Assembly: GCA_945882095.1 (NCBI GenBank)
Contig: CAMCWF010000003.1
Span: 1 to 64,000, forward strand
DNA length: 64,000 nucleotides
DNA from: Chryseobacterium gleum
Lineage (GTDB): Bacteria > Bacteroidota > Bacteroidia > Flavobacteriales_D > Crocinitomicaceae
Direction: 5' to 3'
The notes below the pieces were generated by a model that had not been told where the DNA came from, searched no databases, and saw nothing but the letters and a program-made list of their open reading frames with translations. The position numbers and the translations under genes are program-made. Positions 8,391 through 18,128 of the stretch are shown piece after piece. Position 1 is the first letter of the stretch. Every line of letters begins with the position of its first letter.

Positions 8391-9785
8391 CTACACGTGG
8401 AGAGCCCTGTTTTCAGTAGCTGCCAATGCCGCTTCTTTGATACCTTCCGAATAGGTTGGGTGTGGGTGACAGATTCTTGCCAAGTCTTCAGCGGAGGCAC
8501 GAAACTCCATGGCCGTAACGGCTTCCATGATTAGGTCTGCGGCGCGTGCTGCAATCATGTGAACCCCAAGGATTTCATCCGTCATTTGATCGGCAATTAT
8601 TTTTATGAAGCCTGCGGTATCCATAGATGCTCGGGCGCGACCCAAAGCTTTAATTGGAAAGCTTCCAACTTTGTATTCAACCCCGCTCTTTTTTAGTTCT
8701 TCCTCGGTTTTTCCTACGGAAGCTACTTCAGGCCATGTGTAGATCACGTTTGGAATCAAGTTGTAGTTTATGTGTGGTTTTTGTCCTGCAATCGTCTCCG
8801 CAACAAAAACGCCCTCTTCTTCTGCTTTATGGGCGAGCATTGCACCACGAACAACATCTCCAATGGCATAAATGTGTGAAAATTTAGTTTGTAAATGGTC
8901 ATTGACTTCCACTTGTCCTCGCGTATTTACTGTTAACCCAATTTTATCCAATCCTAATCCATCTGTAAAGGCTTTCCTTCCTACAGCAACAAGACAATAA
9001 TCCGCTTCAATAGAAATTGAATTTCCACTTTTATCCAATGCTGTGAGGGTTATTCCCTCTCCATGGTTAACGACTTCAAGTACTTTATGATCGAAACGGA
9101 ACTTCATTCCTTCCTTTTTAAAGATTTTGACAAGCTCTTTTCCTACGGAACCATCCATTGCCCCAAGCAAGGTCGAAGCGTTTTCAATCACTTCAATTTC
9201 AGTCCCCAAACGCGCATATACAGAACCCAATTCCAATCCGATAACACCACCACCAATCACGAGCATTTTCTTTGGAATTTCAGTCATAGAAAGCGCTTCT
9301 GTTGATGTTAAAATCCTTTTTTTATCAGGCACCATTCCCGGGAAGAAATTAGGCTTTGAGCCTGTGGCGATGATGATGTTTTTGGCCTGAATACTTTCGA
9401 CCTTTCCCTCAAATGAAATGGCAATTGTATTTTGATCTACGAACGAGCCTGTACCTTGTAATACCGTAATTTTATTCTTGTCCATTAGGTATTTAACACC
9501 TGCACAAGTTGTTGAAACCACTTCACTTTTCCGTTGAATCATTTGTTGGAAATTAGGTTTCAAGTCACTAATTTCAATGCCATGTTCTGCAAAATTATGC
9601 TTGCCATTAAAGTAATGTTCGGAGGAATCTAAAAGTGCCTTTGAGGGTATGCATCCAACATTAAGACAAGTCCCTCCTAGGGTGCTATACTTTTCAATGA
9701 TTGCGGTTTTCAATCCCAACTGCGCACATCTAATTGCGGCAACATAACCACCAGGACCCGATCCAATAATTGCAACGTCGTACAT
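8391..9785 (-). CDS. lpdA: dihydrolipoyl dehydrogenase (E3)
   Basis: A 464-residue flavoenzyme that reoxidises dihydrolipoamide in the pyruvate, 2-oxoglutarate and branched-chain dehydrogenase complexes, making NADH. The start is the ATG at 9785, giving MYDVAIIGSGPGG directly; an in-frame ATG at 9860 would add 25 unrelated residues. Visible: FAD-binding GSGPGG at 8-13, redox disulfide C40/C45 in GGTCLNVGC, NAD-binding GGGVIGLELG, AIGD motif, and the C-terminal catalytic HPHPTYSE (H442, E447). It stands alone, without E1/E2 genes nearby. A -7-like TAATTTTG lies upstream at 9800-9807 (minus). Confidence 0.96.
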   Translation of the reverse strand: MYDVAIIGSGPGGYVAAIRCAQLGLKTAIIEKYSTLGGTCLNVGCIPSKALLDSSEHYFNGKHNFAEHGIEISDLKPNFQQMIQRKSEVVSTTCAGVKYLMDKNKITVLQGTGSFVDQNTIAISFEGKVESIQAKNIIIATGSKPNFFPGMVPDKKRILTSTEALSMTEIPKKMLVIGGGVIGLELGSVYARLGTEIEVIENASTLLGAMDGSVGKELVKIFKKEGMKFRFDHKVLEVVNHGEGITLTALDKSGNSISIEADYCLVAVGRKAFTDGLGLDKIGLTVNTRGQVEVNDHLQTKFSHIYAIGDVVRGAMLAHKAEEEGVFVAETIAGQKPHINYNLIPNVIYTWPEVASVGKTEEELKKSGVEYKVGSFPIKALGRARASMDTAGFIKIIADQMTDEILGVHMIAARAADLIMEAVTAMEFRASAEDLARICHPHPTYSEGIKEAALAATENRALHV

Positions 9786-9884
9786 AAAAATAATTTTAAC
9801 AAAATTACTACAACGAATACAAATTCTTTCCATGGATTGACAGAAATACGCTGAACACATTGTTTTTTTTTATGTTTAATAATC

Positions 9885-10634
9885 ATGAGAAATCGGATTT
9901 ACATTTTTGGAGCAGGGTGGTTGGGTTTAGATGTTGCCTACGACTTTCATTCCAAGGGTCATGAAGTCTGCGTGTTTTCAAGGTCAGAAATTAAAACTGA
10001 AAATCTGCGTTCGCGAGGAATTGAGGCTCACAAAACCACATTTTTCAACGGGACGGTTTCTTTTTCAGCAGTCATTGTAAAAGGCTCAGCGCTGCTTTTT
10101 TGCTTGCCCCCAAGTGTCCCATATTATTGCGAAACCCTGCTGGACATTGTTGCTGCCATGCAACCCAGCCATATAGTTTTTTGCAGTTCTATTGGCATTT
10201 ACGCGTCAAAAGATGGTTTGGTTGATGAAAACTGCGTGACCGATACAGACTCTGTATTACACAAAGCAGAAGAAATTATAACAGGAATGAACATCCCATT
10301 TGCTATTTTGCGATTGGGCGGGCTTATTGGCGCGGATAGAAATCCGGCAACATTCTTTTCAAATAAATTCGATATCCCAAATGGTATGGCCCCGGTAAAT
10401 TTAATTCATAAAATGGACGTGATGTCCTGCATTGAAGGTGTGATTGCGTTGAAATCAACCGGGATTTTCAACGTCGTTTACCCAAGTCACCCCTCACGAA
10501 AGGAATATTACGAACAAAAATGCATTGATATGGGACTGCTTCCCTGTTCGTTTCAAAATCTTGGTGCAGGAAAAGTCGTTAAAGGGGAGGAAATTATGCG
10601 GGTTATAAGCGACGAATATAAGCATCCTATTTGA
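9885..10634 (+). CDS. NAD(P)-dependent epimerase/dehydratase-like Rossmann protein
   Basis: A 249-residue Rossmann-fold protein. The nucleotide-binding loop is GAGWLG in the first ten residues (YIFGAGWLGLDVA). It continues with ALLFCLPPSVPYY, then the SDR-like FCSSIGIYASKDG...VDENC, LHKAEEII and ILRLGGLIG. This arrangement matches atypical extended short-chain dehydrogenases of the YeeZ/YbjT type. The Tyr-x-x-x-Lys dyad is not intact, so catalysis is uncertain. It starts 99 bases from the divergent lpdA. Substrate unknown. Confidence 0.75.
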   Translation: MRNRIYIFGAGWLGLDVAYDFHSKGHEVCVFSRSEIKTENLRSRGIEAHKTTFFNGTVSFSAVIVKGSALLFCLPPSVPYYCETLLDIVAAMQPSHIVFCSSIGIYASKDGLVDENCVTDTDSVLHKAEEIITGMNIPFAILRLGGLIGADRNPATFFSNKFDIPNGMAPVNLIHKMDVMSCIEGVIALKSTGIFNVVYPSHPSRKEYYEQKCIDMGLLPCSFQNLGAGKVVKGEEIMRVISDEYKHPI

Positions 10635-10665
10635 TGGTTATTTCGTTATGTTTTCTGTAAATTTG
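10630..10665 (+). promoter_or_regulatory. possible Bacteroidota promoter for the PKD protein
   Basis: TAAATTTG (10658-10665) matches the phylum's -7 consensus TAnnTTTG. An upstream TTTG (10630-10633) lies 24 bases away, slightly long. A start near 10669 would leave a leader of about 14 bases before the ATG at 10683. Confidence 0.33.
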
Positions 10666-10682
10666 TTTTTCTCTGCCCAAAT

Positions 10683-13370
10683 ATGAGAATACGCCTCCTG
10701 TTTTTTTGTTTTTTACTGAGCTCACAAGTGTTTGCTTCGCATATCATCGGAGGGGATGTTTATTACGATTATCTCGGCAACAATCAATATCGCTTTTTCA
10801 TCACCTTATATCGCGATTGTGCGTCTTCAGGCGCTGCATACGATGACCCCTTGCAATTGGCTATATATACAGGTGGAGGTAATTTATTTCAAAATGTAAG
10901 TATTCCTTTTCCTGGGAGTACGAGTGTGCCTTTAAACTTCAACAATCCATGCGCCACTGCACCAGGAGGTATATGCGTCGAGAAAGCCACTTACCAGACG
11001 GTTGTTACCTTGCCACCAAACCCAAATGGGTATGACGTTTCATACCAAAGGTGTTGTCGGGGACCAAACGTCACCAACCTTATCGCTCCTGACAATACAG
11101 GAATTACCTTGACAACCCATGTGCCAGGAACAGCCCTTGGAAACGGTACCTATTACCAAAATAGTTCTCCCCGTTTTGTGAATTACCCTCCCATTTTGCT
11201 GTGTAACACGGAATCCATCGTCATTAACCACAGTGCAACGGACCCAGATGGTGATCAATTAACCTATTCTTTGGTCACCCCATTTTCAGGGGCGAGTTCC
11301 ATTACACCGCTTCCACCACAAACCCCTGCGCCTCCTTACCCAATCGTAACGTGGAATCCTGGATATAATGCAGCAACACCCTTAGGCCCAGGATCAGTCA
11401 TTTCAATTAATTCTGCCACTGGAAATCTACAGGTAACGCCTCAAAACATCGGGCTATACGTGGTCGGGGTTAAAGTTACCGAAACGCGCAACGGCGTGGT
11501 TATAGGGTCAACAATTCGCGACTTTCTTTTCCGGGTATTTGATTGCAACATAACCCTTCAAGCTTTATTACCGACGCAAGTTCAATTGCCAACCTTTGTT
11601 TCTTATTGCCAAGGATTGACTGTTAATTTTGTAAATAACTCTTATGGTGGGAGCTCCTATGCTTGGGATTTTGGCGTTGGGGGTATCTCAACAGATGTTA
11701 GTAGCGTAACTCAACCTTCTTATACCTACCCCGCTCCGGGCACTTATTCGGTACAGCTCATAGTAAATCCAGGACAGGCATGCACAGACACTGCATTAAT
11801 GACTGTGACTGTAAATAATCTTTTCTCAGTCGCTTGGACTTCCCAAGATTCCCTTTGCATTGTCGGAAATCAATTTGATTTTGTGGGTGTTTCCAGTTCG
11901 CCTAACGGGGTTGGAACCTATTCATGGACATTAGACAACTCAGCATCTGTAACAACCGGGAGCGGTCTTGGTGTGCCCAATGTTACCTTCGCGTCGCCAG
12001 GCTTTCATCCCGTAACCATTACCGGGGACAATGGGAGTTGTGTGACTTCCTACACCGATTCTGTTTACATCTTTGACATTCCTACCACTCAGGTAACCGT
12101 TCCTCAAAATGTTGAGTGCCTGGGCCTTACCATCCCTTTTGGTAGTGTTTCCACAAACAGTGTTTATTACCATTGGGATTTTGGTGTTGCTAACCTAAGC
12201 TCAGATACCAGTAATGCGGTCTCTCCTTCCTATACTTTTCCGGGCCCGGGAACTTACACATTGGTATTAAACGTTACTTCTGGACCCAATTGCGATGCCA
12301 GTGATTCAGCCACGATTACCCTAAATGAGCCTTTGGTTTTATCCTTTGTAAACAACGATTCTTTGTGTATAAACGGCGGGGTCTACGCTTTTGATGGAAC
12401 GGTAAGTGGCCCGCCCACCGCAATTTACAACTGGTCCTTTGGTCAAAACGGAATTCCAACGACCTCCCAAAACGTTGACGAATTCAACGTAATGTTCTCC
12501 CAACCCGGATTTCAAAGCATTACATTATATGGTTCTTTCGACAACTGTATTGATTCGGTTCAAGGCCAAGTGTATGTTTATTTTGAGCCGAGCATCGACT
12601 TTGTTTTTGTAAATACCATACAATGTGTTCCTTTCGCGGGAGTGTTTATCAATACATCTACTGCAGATGGCCCTGCAACGTATGAATGGAATTATGGTGA
12701 TGGAGGCACTTCCAATGGCTTGAATGGCGCACATTTATATACCCAGGTTGGGAATTATAGCGTAGGATTAACGATGACTACTTTGGAAGGTTGTATTGAC
12801 ACGTTGTACATGTTACAGCAAGACATTGTCAATGTGAATCCTTCACCTACAGCTGGCTTTACGGTAAACCCTACCGAGGTTGATGTTTGCAACAACAAGG
12901 TTACATTTACAAATCAGTCCATTGGTGCGACAGAATATGCCTACTTAATTGACCATAATTCTTATTACACCGAAGAGCCTAATTTTGAATATGGTTATTT
13001 GAATTATGGTCCCGACTATCCGCAATTAACGGTTACCAATGCATTTGGGTGTAAGGACTCTATGTTATTAAGTGTTATGGTCTTTCCCTTCAGTTTATAT
13101 GTTCCAAATACATTTATTCCCGACGAGGATGGTAAGAATGATCTTTTCATCGCGGAAACATCATTTGAAATTTTGGATTGGGATTTTAAGGTCTTCAATC
13201 GATGGGGAGAATGTGTTTTTATGACAGAAAACTACGAGGAAGGTTGGGATGGAATGTATAACGGCAAGCCTTGTCAAGATGGCGTTTATACCTATAAAAT
13301 TCGTTACCGCAGCTGCTACCAACCTAGCGCGTGGCAGATGATAAGTGGATCGGTTAGGCTGCTTAGGTAA
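10683..13370 (+). CDS. large PKD-repeat surface protein with T9SS type B sorting domain
   Basis: An 895-residue secreted protein. A signal peptide (residues 1-18, ending SQVFASHIIGGDV) is followed by a cysteine-bearing domain common to gliding-motility-associated proteins (YRDCAS..., YQRCCRGPNV). Several PKD-like repeats follow (YAWDFG, YHWDFG, YNWSFG, YEWNYGDGG at about 325-680). The end is a CHU_C/T9SS type B domain (VPNTFIPDEDGKNDLF...FNRWGE...GWDGMYNGKPCQDGVYTYKI...). Such proteins cross the outer membrane through the type IX secretion system and stay at the surface or are released; adhesion is the usual guess. It ends with zero bases before the convergent lptB. Confidence 0.92.
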   Translation: MRIRLLFFCFLLSSQVFASHIIGGDVYYDYLGNNQYRFFITLYRDCASSGAAYDDPLQLAIYTGGGNLFQNVSIPFPGSTSVPLNFNNPCATAPGGICVEKATYQTVVTLPPNPNGYDVSYQRCCRGPNVTNLIAPDNTGITLTTHVPGTALGNGTYYQNSSPRFVNYPPILLCNTESIVINHSATDPDGDQLTYSLVTPFSGASSITPLPPQTPAPPYPIVTWNPGYNAATPLGPGSVISINSATGNLQVTPQNIGLYVVGVKVTETRNGVVIGSTIRDFLFRVFDCNITLQALLPTQVQLPTFVSYCQGLTVNFVNNSYGGSSYAWDFGVGGISTDVSSVTQPSYTYPAPGTYSVQLIVNPGQACTDTALMTVTVNNLFSVAWTSQDSLCIVGNQFDFVGVSSSPNGVGTYSWTLDNSASVTTGSGLGVPNVTFASPGFHPVTITGDNGSCVTSYTDSVYIFDIPTTQVTVPQNVECLGLTIPFGSVSTNSVYYHWDFGVANLSSDTSNAVSPSYTFPGPGTYTLVLNVTSGPNCDASDSATITLNEPLVLSFVNNDSLCINGGVYAFDGTVSGPPTAIYNWSFGQNGIPTTSQNVDEFNVMFSQPGFQSITLYGSFDNCIDSVQGQVYVYFEPSIDFVFVNTIQCVPFAGVFINTSTADGPATYEWNYGDGGTSNGLNGAHLYTQVGNYSVGLTMTTLEGCIDTLYMLQQDIVNVNPSPTAGFTVNPTEVDVCNNKVTFTNQSIGATEYAYLIDHNSYYTEEPNFEYGYLNYGPDYPQLTVTNAFGCKDSMLLSVMVFPFSLYVPNTFIPDEDGKNDLFIAETSFEILDWDFKVFNRWGECVFMTENYEEGWDGMYNGKPCQDGVYTYKIRYRSCYQPSAWQMISGSVRLLR

Positions 13371-14096
13371 TTATTTCCTGAGCACGAAGTTTTGTCCTAA
13401 ATAGACTTTTCTTACTTGCTCATCCGCCGCCAATTCTTCAGCGGTACCCGATTTTAAAATTTTACCTTCAAACAAAAGGTAGGCACGGTCAGTGATAGAG
13501 AGTGTTTCTTGTACGTTGTGATCGGTAATTAAAATTCCAATGTTTCTTTTTCTAAGGTCCGCAACAATGCTTTGAATGTCTTCAACAGCGATAGGGTCTA
13601 CGCCTGCAAAGGGTTCGTCGAGTAGCACAAATTTCGGGTCTGTAGCCAAGGCCCTTGCAATTTCAGTGCGGCGTTTTTCTCCTCCTGACAGTCGATTTCC
13701 CAAATTCGATCTTACCGCATTAAGGGCAAATTCATCCAATAATTTTTCGAGTTTTTCTTCGCGTTGGTTTTTGTTTAAACCGGTCATTTCAAGGATGGCC
13801 ATAATGTTATCTTCAACGCTTAATTTTCGAAACACAGAAACCTCCTGGGGAAGGTATCCAATTCCGAGTTGCGCCCTTTTATACATTGGAAGTTTTGTGA
13901 TTTCTTGGTCATCCAAAAAAACTTTTCCTGAGTCTGGTTTTACGAGGCCAACAATCATATAGAAGGAAGTGGTTTTCCCAGCGCCATTTGGTCCAAGCAG
14001 ACCTACGATTTCACCTTGATTTACTTCGATAGACACGCCATTGACGACCGTGCGATTTCGATATGATTTTTGTATGTCTTGTGTATAAAGTTTCAC
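13371..14096 (-). CDS. lptB: LPS export ABC transporter ATPase LptB
   Basis: A 241-residue cytoplasmic ATPase that powers lipopolysaccharide extraction from the inner membrane with LptF/LptG. Walker A is GPNGAGKT at 35-42, Q-loop GYLPQE, signature LSGGEKRR, Walker B FVLLDEP followed by FAGVDP, and H-loop TDHNV. The sequence around [18 protein letters not shown] is typical of LptB. The start is a GTG at 14096. It is the last gene of a tatC-DUF5686-lptB unit, 12 bases after the DUF5686 stop. No other lpt gene is in the window. Confidence 0.94.
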   Translation of the reverse strand: MKLYTQDIQKSYRNRTVVNGVSIEVNQGEIVGLLGPNGAGKTTSFYMIVGLVKPDSGKVFLDDQEITKLPMYKRAQLGIGYLPQEVSVFRKLSVEDNIMAILEMTGLNKNQREEKLEKLLDEFALNAVRSNLGNRLSGGEKRRTEIARALATDPKFVLLDEPFAGVDPIAVEDIQSIVADLRKRNIGILITDHNVQETLSITDRAYLLFEGKILKSGTAEELAADEQVRKVYLGQNFVLRK

Positions 14097-14108
14097 CTTG
14101 CGAAATTA

Positions 14109-16574
14109 CTATAAGTTGAAAGAAAACCTAGCCCTAATGCCAAAAGGACTAACATCAGGGGTGTTATGGGTTACCCTCCATACAAAATCCACCCTTATTA
14201 TGTTTAGAATGTTTTCAATTCCAACTGACAACTCGGCGTAAGGAATAGATCCGAAAGATTTAACATAGGAAGGAACCAAGATAAGTTCGTTGTGCTTGGG
14301 TGACAAAGCACCATATAATATTCTTTGGGTTGTGACCATGCGCCATTTTAGTTTTTTAATTCCTGGGATTTGGTTTAAAAAGAGCCCTCCCCAATGGTTT
14401 TCCATAAAAGCAGAGACATACTTATCAGAAATTAACTCAAGAAAATTTAGTTTGTTAAATGCGCTTAAGGATAGCCAATAGGACTGGTTCCCTTCATGAA
14501 CCTTAAGAAAAGGGTAGGCTGTTTGGCCAAAAATATACCCGCAAGAAAAACCATAGTGAACCCTTGTATGGCGGCCAAAATGGGTATAATGCTCCATTTG
14601 AAATTCTATTTTTTGATAATTGTACATGCTTCCAAGGACACCTTTTATCCCAAAAATTGCTTGAATTGAAAGAATTGGAAATGCGGAAGTAACAGGCGTT
14701 CTGTCAATGTACCCGGATAAAAACGACTCGTTCTTTGACCACCTAAAGCGAGTGGTAAACTCTGTCGTTCTCAATTTGTTTACGGTGTCGAGGAATTGGG
14801 TGTTGGGATTAAAATGCAAATAAGAACTAATTCCAAGGGGCGTGAATTCCTTGCAATCAAAACCGGTAAATAGAATAAAATCTTTACCAAAATCTTTCTC
14901 AAAGTTTAATCCCACCTTTTTTACAAAGGTTAATTTATTAAAAGGCGCAGTGTTTAAAAAGGTCGCAAAAGTATTCCCCAATTGTGCGGCCGTAGGCGAT
15001 TGGCCCATTTGTTCTAGATCGTAGTAATAAAAAGCCGAAAGTACACCGCGTTTTTTTGGGGTAATGTTATAGCGCAACAGCGCATTGTATTTCCATTTAT
15101 CATCAAGAAAACCATAGCCGATTTTACCTCCAATTTCCAGTCTTTTTGAAAACTTCAACGAAGTCCGAAGGGCTAATGAGAGCCGAATGTTTTCAACGGG
15201 ATTCGAACTTACTAAGGAATTTATATTGCCAAATTCAAAATAACCATGGGGATAATACCCAGTTGTGGCAAAGTAAACCAACTTCCTTGAACGTTGAAAG
15301 TTTTTAGTCCTTTCCAAGGTGTCGATCATTTCGATGATCCCTGATTCAGTTTTGTTAAGGCTGTCATGTCTTAAGGCTCCCCATGTTGAATCGTTGAGAT
15401 TTTGCTGGTTATCTAATAACTGTACTTCCGTGTTTGATTTATAAAAATCATCCGGTCGTTTTTGATTGATTTTATAGTTTTTCCTGCTACAAGTCCTGGT
15501 AGCAAACAAACCATACATTTTGGTGTTTTCTGCAAGCTTGATGTCAAAGAACATTTTTTCTTTGGCCAACATCCAAACTTCATTTTCAATGGGTTCAAAA
15601 TTTTGTTCGATTTGAAAGTCTTGAATGTAATTCAAATTTGCAGAAGGTGATAGCTTTGCCTTGAGGGACTTAACGGCATAGGTTGTGTCATTCACCCACA
15701 TTTCACCTACAAACGTTAAGTCGCCACTTTTTTTCGGCTCAAACCGCAGCTTATAGCAAAACTTATTGTCTATGTACATGGAATCATCGAGGTAGAATTT
15801 GTATACATTTCTGGCATTGTTTGCCAATGGGCTTACAAAAGATTTTCCAAACAAATCAATCACGTTGTCATAAATATTCAACTCAAGGTAGGTGTCCCCT
15901 AAAAATTGTGAGGCCTGAAGGTTTTTTACCCCTGTTATCCTGCTGGCTTTAATCACCTCCTTTTTGCGTTTAGGATGGTTCGTAAAATAAAAATCCGAAA
16001 CGGACTCAGTTAAAACTACAGGGAGGTTCTTTTTAATTTGGGATGAATCAAGGTAGCTTAAGATCAGCGGTGAATGCTTAATTGGACCAATTTTACTAAA
16101 TTCATCTCCTAGGTTACTTAATGAAACTTGAATCTTGTTGTAGGCTTCGTATTCGTATGCGTCTAGTTTCTCTTTGTTGTTAGCCGGTTTATGTGCGATG
16201 ATTCGTTTGTGCAATTTTGTTGAGGGAAATTCATCGGGGGGCAAAACAGTGATTTCCTTAAATTCCCTTGACACCCGTTTCAAATGAATGTTCAATTCTT
16301 GAAATTCATCGGGTTTTATTTTTTTCCGAACAAGGTCATAGCCAAGAAAAAAAAATTGAATGGAATCAACAGGATAGTAGGTTTCTAAGTGAAAAAAACC
16401 TGTGCTATCCGTATAGGTTGCGGTTTTCGTGTTGTAAAACCAAACTTTAGTGTCGGAAAGTGGGGTTTTTGTTATTCCTTCGTAAACCCTTCCTTCTACA
16501 ATTGTTTTTTGTGCAATCGTATTGAAACACAAAAGTACCAATGAACAAAGCGATAGGTTTCTAAACTTGTTCAC
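14109..16574 (-). CDS. DUF5686/CarboxypepD-like outer-membrane protein
   Basis: A protein of 821 residues when started at the GTG at 16574, which yields a clean signal peptide (NKFRNLSLCSLVLLCFNTIAQ) and overlaps tatC by 14 bases. A longer frame from 16649 has no signal peptide and runs through tatC, so it is rejected. A carboxypeptidase-regulatory-like beta-sandwich follows (EGRVYEGITKTPLSDTKVWF...DSTGFFHL), then the DUF5686 region and a long beta-barrel-like C-terminus ending in RARFSFNL. This matches a widespread Bacteroidota outer-membrane family of unknown function. Confidence 0.83.
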   Translation of the reverse strand: MNKFRNLSLCSLVLLCFNTIAQKTIVEGRVYEGITKTPLSDTKVWFYNTKTATYTDSTGFFHLETYYPVDSIQFFFLGYDLVRKKIKPDEFQELNIHLKRVSREFKEITVLPPDEFPSTKLHKRIIAHKPANNKEKLDAYEYEAYNKIQVSLSNLGDEFSKIGPIKHSPLILSYLDSSQIKKNLPVVLTESVSDFYFTNHPKRKKEVIKASRITGVKNLQASQFLGDTYLELNIYDNVIDLFGKSFVSPLANNARNVYKFYLDDSMYIDNKFCYKLRFEPKKSGDLTFVGEMWVNDTTYAVKSLKAKLSPSANLNYIQDFQIEQNFEPIENEVWMLAKEKMFFDIKLAENTKMYGLFATRTCSRKNYKINQKRPDDFYKSNTEVQLLDNQQNLNDSTWGALRHDSLNKTESGIIEMIDTLERTKNFQRSRKLVYFATTGYYPHGYFEFGNINSLVSSNPVENIRLSLALRTSLKFSKRLEIGGKIGYGFLDDKWKYNALLRYNITPKKRGVLSAFYYYDLEQMGQSPTAAQLGNTFATFLNTAPFNKLTFVKKVGLNFEKDFGKDFILFTGFDCKEFTPLGISSYLHFNPNTQFLDTVNKLRTTEFTTRFRWSKNESFLSGYIDRTPVTSAFPILSIQAIFGIKGVLGSMYNYQKIEFQMEHYTHFGRHTRVHYGFSCGYIFGQTAYPFLKVHEGNQSYWLSLSAFNKLNFLELISDKYVSAFMENHWGGLFLNQIPGIKKLKWRMVTTQRILYGALSPKHNELILVPSYVKSFGSIPYAELSVGIENILNIIRVDFVWRVTHNTPDVSPFGIRARFSFNL

Positions 16575-17349
16575 GAAGTTTTTTTCTTTCCGCTCGTTTT
16601 GAAACAAGGATGCCAATTTCATAGAGTACAATAATCGGTATTGAAACAATTATTTGAGAAAGAATGTCTGGCGGAGTAATGACCGCAGCGATGATTAAAA
16701 TAATCACAATTGCATGTTTCCTATATTTAACCAAAAATTGTGGTCCAATCAAACCTATTCTTGTGAGCACATAACTTACAATGGGTAATAAAAACAAAAG
16801 GCCGGAATAAAAAACCGTAGAAAGAATGGTGCTCATGTAGGAACCAATTGTAAAATTATTTTCAATTTGTTTACTGATTTGAAAGGCTCCAAAAAACTGA
16901 ACCGTCATGGGTGCGATCACAAAATAACCAAAAAGGATTCCTGAAAAAAAACACAAGCTAATGTAAAAGACCATTCCTTTCGAAAGTTTAATTTCTTTCG
17001 GTTTTAATCCGGGTTTAATAAAAGCCCATACTTGATAAAAAATAAAAGGCGCAGAAGCAATCAAACCTCCTATCAAACACATCATCATGGCATAATTAAA
17101 TTGACCAGATACGGTCATGCTTTGCATTTTCACGGGTATGTCCTCGACGCAAACGCCAAAGTACCTACACAACCATTGAAAGGTAATAAAGTCCTTATCC
17201 TTTAGATGAAGGAATAAATTCACCATGATCCACTCTTGAAAATACCAAATGACGCAGCCAAAAACAAGCACAACTATGGCAATTCGAACAAGTCGCCAAC
17301 GCAACTCATCGAGGTGTTGCATAAAAGACATTTGGTTATTTTCTGACAT
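16561..17349 (-). CDS. tatC: twin-arginine translocase subunit TatC
   Basis: A 262-residue inner-membrane protein with six predicted transmembrane segments. The TatC signature is at the N-terminus (MSFMQHLDELRWRLVR), and GLKPKEIKLSKGMVFYISLCFFSGILFGYF follows the third helix. The glutamate of HLDELR, needed for signal-peptide recognition in TatC, is present. It exports folded proteins with TatA, which is not in this window. An upstream -7-like TAATTTTG lies at 17354-17361 (minus), without a good -33. Confidence 0.94.
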   Translation of the reverse strand: MSENNQMSFMQHLDELRWRLVRIAIVVLVFGCVIWYFQEWIMVNLFLHLKDKDFITFQWLCRYFGVCVEDIPVKMQSMTVSGQFNYAMMMCLIGGLIASAPFIFYQVWAFIKPGLKPKEIKLSKGMVFYISLCFFSGILFGYFVIAPMTVQFFGAFQISKQIENNFTIGSYMSTILSTVFYSGLLFLLPIVSYVLTRIGLIGPQFLVKYRKHAIVIILIIAAVITPPDILSQIIVSIPIIVLYEIGILVSKRAERKKLREQV

Positions 17350-17441
17350 GCTTCAAAATTAAGAATTTCAAGCGTCTTATTAAAAAATCAATAAACGTAA
17401 ATTGTTTACGTTCTTCGGGGGTAATCTTTGTTAAAAAAAAG

Positions 17442-17750
17442 ATGAAAACCATTTCCATTCAAAAAATCGAATTCAACGAATTTCAAAACAAAGCCATTTG
17501 TCATGGCACATTGATGTCGAAAAACTTTAGTTACAAGAGTGCAATTTCCTTGAGCTTTACAGGGCTAAATGCACTTTTGAATTACATCGGGAACCAATAT
17601 AATGAATTAGATGTGTATCAATATTTGGAGAGCGAAACGACGGAAGGAGGAACTTTTTATAAATTCAACTTTCAATCGTTGAATATGCCAGAAATTCCTG
17701 TTGAATACTTAAAAAACAATGAGTCGGCGCAATTGAGGATTTGTGCTTAG
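17442..17750 (+). CDS. small protein of unknown function
   Basis: A 102-residue cytoplasmic protein with no signal peptide or membrane segment. Alternating strands and one helix (LSFTGLNALLNYIGNQYNELDVYQYLES) suggest a small alpha/beta fold. I do not recognise a family. It sits alone on the plus strand between tatC and the lipoproteins. Its stop codon directly abuts the stop of the convergent lipoprotein gene. The ATG is the only reasonable start. It is likely a real gene because the frame fills the gap exactly. Confidence 0.6.
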   Translation: MKTISIQKIEFNEFQNKAICHGTLMSKNFSYKSAISLSFTGLNALLNYIGNQYNELDVYQYLESETTEGGTFYKFNFQSLNMPEIPVEYLKNNESAQLRICA

Positions 17751-18119
17751 TTAGGGCTGAATGATAACGGTTTCTTCATTCGTTTTTTCAGCCTCAATTT
17801 TCACAATCCCTTGACCCTGACGGTTTCCTTTGTATGCTTCAATGTCTAGAACGGCAACACCGGCTTGACCTAATTGGTAGATTTCGTTGTAATTAAATGT
17901 CGCAATACCCGCTGCGTTGGTAAAGGCTGTGTCATATACGACAACTTGAGAAGGACAATTACATGTTGAGGTACCGTGTAAAACCACCATGGCTTGTTCT
18001 ACAAGCGCATTGTTTTCGTCTCTCACTTCAATTTTTGCAATGGTGTCTTCTTTTTTAACGCATCCATTAAGGACGACGGCAACAACAACAAATGATAATA
18101 GGTAGGCAATCTTTTTCAT
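17751..18119 (-). CDS. small lipoprotein with prealbumin-like fold (paralogue of next gene)
   Basis: A 122-residue lipoprotein (signal MKKIAYLLSFVVVAVVLNGC; lipobox LNGC). After a short linker comes a beta-sandwich-like stretch (IAKIEVRDENNALVEQAMVVLHG...DTAFTNAAGIATFNY), reminiscent of carboxypeptidase-regulatory-like/transthyretin folds. A CNC pair sits at about residues 66-68. It is clearly related to the adjacent upstream lipoprotein, 9 bases away, so they form a duplicated pair. Function unknown. Confidence 0.7.
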   Translation of the reverse strand: MKKIAYLLSFVVVAVVLNGCVKKEDTIAKIEVRDENNALVEQAMVVLHGTSTCNCPSQVVVYDTAFTNAAGIATFNYNEIYQLGQAGVAVLDIEAYKGNRQGQGIVKIEAEKTNEETVIIQP

Positions 18120-18128
18120 ACGTTTAAA

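Noticed and set aside
9863-9871. Nine-T run ahead of the Rossmann gene at 9885 as a terminator
   Set aside because: No stem precedes it on either strand, so it is only a T-rich promoter-side stretch between divergent genes.
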